64,000 bases of DNA from Tuctoria greenei (lineage: Eukaryota; Streptophyta; Magnoliopsida; Poales; Poaceae), in the NCBI GenBank assembly GCA_036927565.1, contig JAYESD010000007.1:7523644-7587643 (forward strand), given 5' to 3'. The notes under the pieces are model-generated. The model worked only from the letters and a program-made list of their open reading frames with translations, was not told the DNA's origin and ran no database searches. Made by a program: the position numbers and the translations under genes. Below are positions 54,347 through 64,000 of this stretch, in pieces (the first letter of the stretch is position 1; the number at the start of each line of letters is the position of its first letter).

Positions 54347-56453
54347 TTATGTAGCACAAAAATCAGTAGCTCTGGAGGCAAAAACAGAAGGTCCGGAGGT
54401 AAACTTTGAATGTTTTTGACTAAAAATAGCAGGTTGTACATTAGGTTCAATATGTGCAGCAAATTTTGCATGAAAGTTATGAGATCTAGCAACCATTCTT
54501 TCCCTTTTCTGTTGTTTAGCTAGTCTATAACAAAAATCTATGACATGACCATCTCTACCACAGTAGGTACAATAAAATTTAACTTTGTGTTCATGTCTAG
54601 ATGAGCAAACAACATTTTGATTTGAAACCGAATGAGACAATACTCCTGCAGATTTAAAAACCACTTCTTTTTGTTTAGGAACTGTTTGAATCAAACCACT
54701 TCCTAATGACTTTACAATTTTAGGTGGATGTGCCTTAGCATGAGTATGAGAATCAAAACCTAAACCAGTTTTATCATTGCAAGACTTGGATGAATTCAGC
54801 AGCAAGTTTGGGTTCTTATTCCCATTACAAAACCGATCAAATGTCTTATGCATGTTATCAAGTTTATTGGACAGATCAAGGCAACTTTCACATGAAGTTT
54901 TTCCTTTTAATTTGCAATTAGAACAGTATTTAACTTCATGAGAACGTAAAGCATTGTTCAAAATGGAAATTGCGTTCACTACATCTTTTAGTTTCTTATC
55001 AAGCTTATCACATGCAGAACAATGCAAATCATATGTTGAACAAGAAGCATCTTTTAAGTTTTTATCATTAAATACAGCAAGCTCTTTGTTCTTTTTAATT
55101 TCTTCATCAAGTCTATCTAGAGTGGAGGAGTGTGTACTTCTTAATGTGGACAATTGTTCATATATTAAGTCACATGAGGAACAAGAATCATCACTAGGAA
55201 TCAAGGATTTCAAATGATTACTTTCAGATTCTAGTGACTCAATTTTAACAGCATTGTCCCTAAGCTTTTTGTCCTTTTTCTTAACAATAACGGTGGCACG
55301 AGAAAAAGCATCACACATTTCTTCGCAAGTAGGACATACCTCTTCATTGTCACTGTTGTGTTCTACCTCCTCCATACTTGATCTTGACTTGCCCGCCATG
55401 AAGCACAAGTTTGCCAAATCATCTTCATCTTCATCACTTCCAATGTCCACGTCGCTTGAGCCAAGTTCCTGGAGTGCTGAGATCAAACTACTCACCAATT
55501 GACGTCCTGTAAAACCCTTCTTTTTCTTCATATCTTTTGCAGAGGAGTGCTTCGTTCTTGTTTTCTTTTCCTCCCGGGAAGTAGGACCTGAAAGGTTAGG
55601 GCAATCTGAACGAAAATGTCCTGTCTTACCACATTCAAAGCATCGTTGAGGTCCGGAGCTTCCTCTTCTTCTAGTTCTCACATTTTGCAATGCTTTTGAG
55701 AACCGGGTAGAGATGAGTGCTAGCTCCTCCTCTGGAAACTCCTCAATCTATTCAAGGGTTAGAGAGGACAACAAAGCAAGTGTACCACAATATGATGTTT
55801 GACCGGAACTAGGCATGTCACGTTGAGAAACAAAAGCAATATACTTGTTGGGGTTCTTACGTGAGATTATGTCAATTTTATGAGTTTTTAACTTGGAATA
55901 TAGCACATCTAAAGTAAGTGAACTCATGACAGTAGATTCACGAATAGATGTGACTTTCATCTCCCAAATTGACATATCTAATGCACTTAGCAATTGCCTA
56001 GCATTTTCAACATCTGAAAAATTAACATTGACACTACGCAAGTTGCTGAGAATCTTATTAAAGCGAGCAAAAAGGTCATCAATCACCGGGTTGCATCTCT
56101 AAGCGCATGTATTCTTTCTTGAACATGTCTTGCCTTACCTCTTTGATCGTGTTGGATCCTTCGTGGTAGTCACAAAGTGCTTTCCACACATCGTATGCAG
56201 ATCGGAGGTGTGCAACACGGTCGAAGTCGCTTTGTGTTAATCCTTGAATGATCAAGTTCCGAGCCTTGTTGTTGTTGTCGACATCTCTCAGATTTGTAGC
56301 TATAACTTGATCATTTGATGGCACTTCGTAAGGTTTGTATACCTTCTCCCATATTGCAAAGCCTTGTGCCTGGATGAAAGCCTCCATGCGTGCCTTCCAA
56401 ACCTGAAAATTAATACCAGCGAACACACAAGGTTTGGCAGAGTACTTCTCCAT
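54347..56453 (-). pseudogene. Copia-2 gag, broken
   Basis: It starts MEKYSAKPCVFAGINFQVWK at 56453. A frameshift near 56068 and a TAG at 55748-55750 interrupt it. The 447-codon part from 55690 has a CCHC knuckle (CFECGKTGHFRSDC) at its start and a second (CTYCGRDGHVIDFC) near its end. Between them, at least four CxxC pairs (CPTCEEMC, CSSCDLIY, CSACDKL, CSNCKLKGKTSCESC) are set in Lys/Glu-rich coiled-coil sequence. The ORF ends at 54347, some 190 bp before protease. Confidence 0.88.
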
Positions 56454-56499
56454 GATGATTAGTCAAAAACACGCGCAAATCACAAAGATTAGATCACCG

Positions 56500-56513
56500 C
56501 GGCTCTGATACCA
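56500..56513 (-). other. Copia-2 primer-binding site
   Basis: The minus strand reads TGGTATCAGAGCCG two bases from the LTR end at 56516, complementary to initiator-Met tRNA. Confidence 0.93.
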
Positions 56514-56515
56514 AT

Positions 56516-58257
56516 TGTAGGATTGAAGAGCACGTGAAAAGCTACCAGAGGGGGGTGAATGGTAGATTTAAAAATCTTACGCAGCGGAAACAATTAAACC
56601 ACAACCCCTTCGGTAGAAAACGATCTGTTAAAGAAATCGTGTGTGAGACTAATCTAAACGTGTTTCACCATGACAAAAGTGATATATATCAGAGAGAATC
56701 AAGTCATGAAGACAACACAAAAAGAATCACTCAAATCCGTCGAGAAAAACTCAAGTTATGATCGAAAGATCAAACAAAGGTCAATCTGCCCTACCTGAGA
56801 AAAAACAGTTCTGGAACACTGCAAAGAAACTCGTGTATATCATAGACCACAAATCCAATGACTGTTAAATTTTTACAGATGATAAATAATCAAGTTGTGA
56901 AGACAACCCAAAAAGAATCACGTCTATTGGATCTGTAAAACTCGAGTTGTGATAAAAGCACCGACAAAAGGTAGTGCTGTCCAGAAACTCGACGAGTAAA
57001 ACTTGTCTGGAACAAGTCGGGCGAACAAGACACAAAAGTTCCTTCAAACTACGAATTTTATTCAATAGAACACAAGAGGAACAGCCCCAAAGTCGTCCAC
57101 CACGAGCTCTAGGCTCCCTTGCTTATATAACCAACTCGAAAGCCAACTCAACTTAGATCAGGAACCTAATCCTACTCTGTTCATGAATTATAACTTTCTA
57201 TAACTGCTTAGGATTCTTCTATACGCAGATAGAAGCAATCTTAAGACTTCCAAACACCTTAGGAACGTATCTCACATTCCAAAACAACTCAAATTTGTGA
57301 CCCACACGAAATCCTATCATAACCAACTCAAATCTTTCCATATTTGAGTCAAACCCGACTCAGCCGCAGCCTGAGTCCATAATCTAGTCGGTTGGACCTT
57401 TCTGACCAACTCTTTACGTCCACATCTCTTCATCACGTCTCGAAACCATGTAGCCACGTCCATGCACTCCTTGCACACGTTCAAATATCTTCCAATGACG
57501 TCCACGATACCTTCACATGCATTGTTCTTGATTCAATCATACTGCGCAACCTCCTGATCAGCTCAACCACAATTCCTCCAGAATTTGGTTGTTGGAACCA
57601 CATCTCTCTGTGACTAGTCCAATGGATCCCATCACCATCCATGTCTTGAACTCAAGCAACACCTGCACATGAATAAACAACCAATCCATACGAGCCCAAG
57701 TCCTCGACTTGACTCAAGTTAGTTCCGAACACAACACCTTACGTGAGAACCTCACATAAGTATGTTGCAAAACCACAGTAACGCGATATCATCCATTTCA
57801 ACCAAAAACGCACCAAAGACTTAGCAAATGAATACTAAGCAATCTTTCTAGAGATGTAAAGCAAGTACGACACATTGCAAATGAAAAACAGAAGCACTAT
57901 GGTCAAGTTCCAGACCTTGCCAGAGCAACCCGGACCTTGAGCCGGAGCTAACAAAAGCTAGTATAACCTAGCGCCGGAACTTACCAAAACTAGTATAACC
58001 AAGCTCCCGCCGGAGCTAACCAGAACTAGTCGGAACTAGTAAACCCAAAAGCCAGAGCTAGAAAAATCAACTCGAAGCTTAGCAAAAACACGCCGGAGCT
58101 ATCAAAGACATGTCGGAGCTGAAGACAAAACTTACCAGAGCTAACCAAAACTAGTCGGATCTTAATAAAAAGGTGTTTCAGTGATATTCAAAACTTTTAT
58201 CGTCAAAGCAAGTGTATTCACTACAAGCCAATGTATTCAGCACACATAGGTCTTACA
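56516..58257 (-). repeat. Copia-2 5' LTR
   Basis: It is 1742 bp and similar throughout to 48228-49972. A TATATAAG box on the minus strand is at about 57122-57129. The right target duplication ACCTC follows. Confidence 0.93.
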
Positions 58258-58551
58258 ACCTCAGTGAGCTAGCACTAGTTGGGAGTACCTTTGTAAAGAT
58301 CATGTAGTGATCTCCTGGCCACACACCTATGGCAGTGCGTAATGTGGTTGGCCGCCACTGGCATCAGAGAGGTTTACTCAGTCCACCTGGCAACAGGGGA
58401 TGAAATCACTAATTGTGGGTAAAGGGTACACTCTCTGTAGAGATTTGGTAAAACTGTCATGACAGCCGTGCTCACGGACAATAGCGGCTTGGGGTCAGTT
58501 CATAATTAGTTGATGGTTGAGATGATTGTTTGGGAATGATGTTGGTATTGA

Positions 58552-58553
<2 letters not shown>

Positions 58554-58615
<62 letters not shown>
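58554..58615. repeat. (TTA)n microsatellite in LTR-B
   Basis: About 60 bp of TTA/ATT at the place matching 43570-43629 in LTR-A. Confidence 0.95.
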
Positions 58616-58616
<1 letters not shown>

Positions 58617-58958
58617 TATTATGATTGGGAATATACACCTAGATGTAGGTGCTAATGAAAGCTAAGAATAGGTTTAATGATAGTGTTTAAACTATTATCA
58701 GCCTTTTCTTTTTGATTGACCTTCATGTTATTTATTTCCTACACTTGCGGAGTACCACGAGATGATACTCACACTTGCTTCTCAGTGAAGAGAAGATCTA
58801 ACGAAAAAAGTGACAAGTGAAGACGGTGCATAGGTCGCGTTGCTGTCAGTCGATTTGCCTGTGGTTACTCTATAGTTTTTTCTCTTCTGTTGCTATTTCA
58901 AAACTCTTTTCAAGGTAAACATATCGTTTGCTTTTGATATAGAACTGTTTATCACATT

Positions 58959-59138
58959 TGCCACGGCAACACCCCCTGCTTGCTTCTTTCTGTTCGACGC
59001 CATCTTATCGCTACGGTTACCCGGTTCACCACTCAAATGGTTGGTCTAAGGGCTGCTTTCGATTCTTTCTTGTCTATCGGATTCTGTTGAGAATGAGGGT
59101 CTTCCTTCTGGTGATCACCATAGTGGTAGATTAAGCTT
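58959..59138. other. LTR-B-specific insertion of about 180 bp
   Basis: LTR-A reads ATCACATTTTGTCATACATG here, whereas LTR-B has about 180 extra bases between ATCACATTT and TGACGTACATG. I see no terminal repeats or target duplication and do not recognise the sequence. It may be filler DNA from break repair. Confidence 0.65.
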
Positions 59139-59225
59139 TTGACGTACATGTATGGTGAAACTGATCTTGACATATATGTATTTGCATCTAGTTTTATTCT
59201 TAATAAAACCAGGTGTGACACAGCA

Positions 59226-60928
59226 TAGCTAACAAAAATAGAGGTTGGGCCAACATCTCTTTTGCAACCTCGCCACCCTCCACACTCTGTTTTGGAAAAT
59301 CAGCCACATGAAAGCTTTTGCACTTGGATGGAGCCCAGGTCTTCCAAACCAGCTTCGGGAGCGGAAATGTTACAGATCCCTAGAATTGCAAGAGGTATGC
59401 TGAGTAGGTCCAATATTCACCTGTCGTTGAGAACCTCCATGTGATGGCTGTTCGGGTTCAAATGAAACCTCTGCAGCTCACACCATAAGCTGGTGAACTC
59501 ATGGATCAGAGGCATCGTGACATTGTGGCCAGTGTTAGCAACCCACCGTTGGTTCTCTAGAGCTTCGACCACCGGTCTGTTCTTCCTCCTGGTGTGGTTG
59601 TAAAGGAACAGGTAGACGGTTGCAAACGGGGCCTCCAGCAGCCACGCCGATGTCCAGAATCGAGCAGTCCTTCCATTGTTGATCGTGATCCGGGTGGCCG
59701 CCGTGAAAAGTTGGCGATCAATGTCGTCCACTGGGATGTCAGTGCCGACCCAAGCTTTGTGCGGAGAGCACCACTGGAATCAGCACCACTTTAGGAGTAG
59801 CGCACAACTGAAGAAGTATAAGTCAAGCAGTCCCATACCGCCATACTCAGTCGATCTGCATACCCAGGGCCAACTGACCTTGCTCTGGCCGTCGTGAATA
59901 TCCTGCATCCCCGACCAACGGAACCGTCGGCACGCTTTATCTATCTCGACGATGAACTTCTTGGGGACCTTTAGAATTGCCAACGCGTATGTTGGCAGGA
60001 ACGTGAGGACGGTGTGTGTCAGCTCACGCTGCCGCCCATGGATAGCAAATGACCTTGCCTTCCAGCCAGTCGTGCCTTGACCCTTTCTTGGATGGACTGG
60101 AGGTGAGAGAGCCTTGTGCGTCCCAGAGCGGGCAGAAGACCAAGGTAGGTGATGGGAAACTCTTGTCTCTGTCCTTGGAAGTCAGCAAGCAACATGGTCC
60201 ACTGTTCCTCAGTACATCGGATTGGTAGAACTGTCGGCTTGGACCCATTTATCCTCAGCCCTGTTGCATCTCTGAACTTGCGCATGACCTCCATAAACAT
60301 CGTGATCTCTGCTGGGACAGGGTTAAGGAAGAGTAGCGTGTCATCTGCACAAAGAGATAGCCGTTGGGTTGTTGCACTGTCCCGCAGTGGCGAGAGAAGT
60401 CCAGCATGCGAGAGTGCGTCCAAAATCCTTTTTACCATGTCAAAAACCATGATGAACAGATATAGAGATAGAGGGCCCCTTGTCGCTGTCCTCATCGGTG
60501 CACAATCAATGGCCGTTCAGTAGGAGCCGAGAGGAGGAAACAAGCATCAAGGTGATCCAATTCCTCCATTTGGCAGGGAAGCCTATGGCAACCATCAATT
60601 CCAGTAAGAATTCTGACGAGAGACTGTCGAAGGCTTTGCTTATATCGATCTTCATGAGGACAACCGACTTGTTTCTCCGGTGCATTGTTCGAGCTAGATT
60701 CTGAACGTATAAAAAATTGTTCTGTATGCATCTGCGACGGATAAAAGCACTTTGCGCCGGGGAGACCAACTCATCAATCTTTGATGACAAGCGAGCTGCC
60801 AGAACCTTGGAGAAGAGCTTCATGAAGGAATGGATCAGGCTGATCGGTCTAAATTCCGAGGGTTGCTCTACCGATTCCTGATTGGGAATTAGTGAGATAA
60901 CTAACGTGTTCATTCTCCAAAACTGACC
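59226..60928 (-). pseudogene. LINE (L1-type) ORF2 reverse transcriptase remnant
   Basis: From 60928 leftwards: FRPISLIHSFMKLFSKVLAA, the palm motif MKIDISKAFDSLS, RGPLSLYLFIMVFDM, the catalytic LCADDTLLFL, FPITYLGLLPAL, then GGMGLLDLYFFS and the C-terminal WMAPSK-like region down to 59226. Frames change near 60500, 60000 and 59750, and stops are present. The endonuclease half and 5' end are missing because a Copia-like LTR begins at 60929. The remainder of the ORF is at 26993-27540, beyond element D. Confidence 0.88.
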
Positions 60929-61361
60929 TGTTGTATTTCTTAGTACCTCTAGGCACTTAATCCTCCGGATGCACACAGATCAAATGAATATAGTAGCATA
61001 GCCTAATCAGGATGAGTAAAGTAGGGATAGGAATGAATAATGGTAACGCACCTTTGATTTGATGAGCGTACCTGCGAGGATGACACAATCTCGTTTGAGA
61101 AAGTCTGGCGACGAGCTTGACAAGGATGATGGAGGCGGCTAGGACCTTCCCCTCACTTTTGCGCCCTTCTGATCGGTGGAGTGGTGTGGAGCCAAATGGA
61201 ACACCTCAGTCTGAATTGAAGTGCCTTTCTCCCTTATATATGTGGCGCAACGTGAGAGGGGGCCCATCAGCCAAACGGGCTGTATGTGTGCCCCCGATCA
61301 GGGCACCTATTGGGTTGGACTTGTTCGCACTAACCAAGCCCAGTTGGAGATCAATCTAACA
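60929..61361 (-). repeat. Copia-3 3' LTR (433 bp)
   Basis: It starts TGTTGTATTTC at 60929, where LINE homology ends, and ends ATCTAACA at 61361. It is followed by ATCTCCCCCTTG, the complement of a polypurine tract. The minus strand has a TATATAAGG box at about 61228-61238. The rest of the element lies to the right, so the second LTR and TSD are outside the window. The left boundary is inferred from the TG...CA rule and the LINE break. Confidence 0.65.
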
Positions 61362-64000
61362 ATCTCCCCCTTGATCTCCACGGATCAGGACTAACTTAAT
61401 ACTTAATCTCAAAACTTATACTTACTTAATTCTGAACTTAGCGTTAGCTTCTTTATATTTGACATATAGGGCACGTCGCATCAAGAATAGCCAGTTACGT
61501 GCTATCTGACTCGAACGACCACGATACATCTCACATTTAGAAGTAACCTTACTCTCAGTTGGCCCCTAAGTATCCAGTTGATCATAGGCTCTTCCTTAAG
61601 ACCCATGTCGACTACGTGTTCACTGAACACTTGGGTGGAAGACCTTTTGTAAACGGTACCGCAAGCAATCTCTTGTCACTGATTTGCTCAATACAATAGT
61701 ATGATCCTGGATTTTATCGTTTGCAACCTAATATCAAAGTGTTTGGCGACACACTTGACTTGTTGCACTTGATATAAAACAACTTAAGTGGTTTGATGCT
61801 GTCGACCACTCTTAAACCGGTTAAAATAATTATAGTATCTGCTCGACGACCTCATGCTTAAAGAACATTCGGCATACATCACTCATGATATAATGACCGC
61901 TTGATTGGAGCTTTTCCACAATAAAACTCCAAAATACGAGTGTTAGCAATTAATTGTGGATTTTGCTACACATCTCATAAAACTGAATCTTACTAAAACT
62001 TTATTCAAATGACGTCGATTCTTACTCATCTTATCATGAGGTCTGAGTCACTTATAGAACCTTAAAACTTTTCCTTATTTATAACCCAGTGATCTATAGC
62101 TGGATTGAATTTATTTATGCCAAAATATCCCGGTAACTTAAACTATGTCAGGGTGTATCATTAATTGAGCAAACTTAAAGAAACTTCCGACAGCAGAAGT
62201 ACAAGGAACTGATTCTATTCGATCGATCTCTGATTTGTTCCTCTACTTATCACCCTTGACCTTAAGAGCAGACGTGAACTTGATTTATGCATACTACTCA
62301 ATCTTATGACTATGATAGATATGCATTATCTCATAGTCTAAATATCCCCTTATTATATCTTGGTGAAACTTACATACTAACAAACAATAAAACTCACCAA
62401 GATCTTAACTTAACAACAATGAGGATAATATACTTACTCTTAAGTTGATCAACATTATTTCTTACTGTAGTACATCATCCTCTAATAGATGCTTAACTTT
62501 ATTATCTTAAGAGAAACGCTAATATTCCTTCTCAATATCTTATAATACCCAAATCTATTGCAAATTTATTGAACATGAGATATTCTTAACTTATATACTC
62601 TTATTTCAATCCATGAGTGGATTTACTTTAAGATATCTCACTTCACTGACTTACATGATAGAACGCATGGTTCGAATTATCTAAAATATTCTCAAATAAA
62701 CTCATTGAGAAATGTCTCGCTTATGAGCATCTTACGATGACACTTACATCAAAAGCATGTATTATTCCTTTTAGAGTCACGTTAGCTTTTATAGACTCAT
62801 TACAGTCTACTGATTTGACTCTATTGGAAAACTAAAATTTTAAGTCATTCAAATGAGTGACAATCACTCACAACTTATTCATATGAAGTGTGATCATCAT
62901 TATTTGAATTTCTTAACACATTTGTTGGCTTATTTGTGATCTTAGATGTGGCTGCTCTCATTCTTCATCATTACTGGCCAATAATGATGAAAAATTAAAT
63001 AGCAGATATTGTGAGAACAATGTCTAGCATTGTTAATGCAATATCGGTTAGACATCATAAAGAATGAATCTTGAAAAATAAAAGTGCTTACACAAACCAC
63101 TTATTTTCAAGATCGATATCTTTAAATGTCAAACTCCCCCTGATTTAGTCATCGGTTAAGAAGACTATAATACCCCATTTCAAAATGAGGATCTTAAATC
63201 TTATCGAAAAGCCAACAAAAAGACAACTTATTTTCTTAATAATAATCTTATCTTCTTAATTTCATACTTAAAATTATTTGGGTAACTTTAATTATATATA
63301 ACTTATACGATGTTTGTAAGCATCCTCTTAATTAATCTAAAACTGATTAAGGAAAGAAAGAGTGAAATACTAAAGTTTCATCTTACCAGATCACTCCCTT
63401 AATTATGTTATATTTCCTTACAAACTTAATAAAATGTAAGGAAATAGTCATACCTTTCTAATTCGGGGTATTAGACGATAATATTTATTGTACTCCCCCT
63501 TATTGTATAGATCATTCTTATTACAATGCACACAAAGCATTATACAGAAACTGAAAGTTGTGATGTGAAAATCTATTACTTAATGATCTCAGTCATCATC
63601 TTAGTGATAAACCTACAATTCTCCCCCTCGAAATATGGCCTATACAATAGTGCCATAATTTCGAAGATAATTTACAATACTTATTATGAGAAGATAATTA
63701 TATTACTTACTTAGTATCCTAATAACATCACTTAATACTAATGGGGGTACATCACCTCTGGGATATAAAAGTTTCTCTATGCCATCATCGAAATATTCTA
63801 AACGATATGCTTAAACATATTTGACGTTGTCAAAATGTGAAAAACTAATTTCTTACTCTTGAACTTCACGTCAAATAACTTAATATTAACAACAATATTG
63901 CACATTTTAATAATATGCTATCATGATATACAACTACTAAATAAAATGTAAAACAACAATTCTAATAACTGCTAACATACATATTTGAAGATACATTTAT
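61362..64000 (-). other. Copia-3 interior, AT-rich, no coding seen
   Basis: This 2.6 kb has no ORF with recognisable homology. CTCCCCCT words (sense GGGGGAG) occur near 61365, 63132, 63493 and 63621, as in the 3' spacers of Copia-1 and Copia-2. It is best read as a long 3' non-coding region of an element whose pol would be farther right, but AT-rich flanking DNA is possible. Confidence 0.45.

Larger units (their letters stand above)
48228..58257 (-). mobile_element. Copia-2: SIRE/Maximus-type LTR retrotransposon, decayed
   Basis: LTRs 48228-49972 and 56516-58257, flanked by ACCTC (48223-48227, 58258-58262). The minus strand has TGGTATCAGAGC two bases inside the right LTR, so it points left. 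Gag, protease, integrase, RT and RNase H are all recognisable but broken by stops and frameshifts. It has no additional 3' ORF, unlike Copia-1. It lies in LTR-B of element D. Confidence 0.95.
27541..59220 (+). mobile_element. Element D: LARD-like LTR retrotransposon, 31.7 kb with nested insertions
   Basis: LTR-A (27541-44065) and LTR-B (45180-59220) are each about 3 kb once nested insertions are subtracted. CAGCA flanks both sides (27536-27540, 59221-59225). The plus-strand primer site TGGTATCAGAGC is at 44069-44080. The interior is only about 1.1 kb and non-coding. The TGTAACACCC LTR start and the coding-strand-like word CGAGATTCC...AAGGGGG before LTR-B recall Tekay/Del Gypsy elements whose gag-pol has been lost. 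Four nested insertions lie in the LTRs. Confidence 0.88.
45180..59220 (+). repeat. Element D LTR-B (3'), interrupted
   Basis: It starts TGTAACACCC at 45180 and ends GGTGTGACA at 59220. A solo LTR (46017-46898) and Copia-2 (48228-58257) interrupt it. Without them it is about 3.12 kb; the excess over LTR-A is mostly an extra block of about 180 bp at 58959-59138. Confidence 0.88.

Noticed and set aside
61117..61359. 80-codon ORF
   Set aside because: It lies within the Copia-3 LTR and is on the strand opposite to the element.

Overview
The window is repetitive plant DNA, almost certainly from a grass. The evidence is a CACTA end with TTTGCGACGGC subterminal repeats, long-gag SIRE/Maximus-type Copia elements, Tat-lineage Gypsy elements with an antisense extra ORF, and extreme nesting. 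I see no intact host gene. The only host-gene trace is a broken histone H3.3-like pseudogene at 24.74-25.16 kb.

Left half (1-24.67 kb). A CACTA transposon on the minus strand runs from the left edge to its terminal repeat at 4352. A Copia-type LTR (1-226) interrupts its decayed TNP2 transposase. After 177 bp of unassigned DNA comes Gypsy-1 (4.53-24.67 kb, minus), truncated inside pol at its 3' side. Three insertions split Gypsy-1: a 1.9-kb non-coding LTR element E (6119-8047, TSD CGG[T/C]C), the young 12-kb Copia-1 (9840-21812, TSD AGAAG) and a 462-bp hAT-type MITE (23058-23519, TSD CAGCCCTC). Copia-1 carries gag, pol and a third intact 688-codon ORF that appears to have its own promoter.

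Middle and right (24.67-64 kb). A LINE (minus) is split into 26993-27540 and 59226-60928. The gap is filled by element D (27541-59220, TSD CAGCA on both sides), a LARD-like retrotransposon with ~3-kb LTRs and only 1.1 kb of non-coding interior. Its left LTR holds a Harbinger-type MITE (27546-28055, TSD TAA) and the 13-kb Gypsy-2 (30330-43383, TSD AGGGA). Its right LTR holds a solo LTR of the Gypsy-2 family (46017-46898, TSD CATAC) and the 10-kb Copia-2 (48228-58257, TSD ACCTC). A further Copia-like LTR (60929-61361) interrupts the LINE and leads into AT-rich non-coding DNA to the window end.

The most unusual signals are arrays of short hairpins. Element E has twelve stem-loops, each with exactly a 10-nt similar loop, but with stems that differ between units while staying self-complementary. 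The Gypsy pol genes show the same principle: a constant 8-nt loop with covarying stems, nine units across two copies in the spacer inside the RNase H region. In Copia-1, the same ~77-bp-pitch CCGATG...CATCGG module sits upstream of the LTR TATA box and upstream of the TATA box of the internal ORF. All element names here (Gypsy-1, Copia-1, D, E) are local labels.
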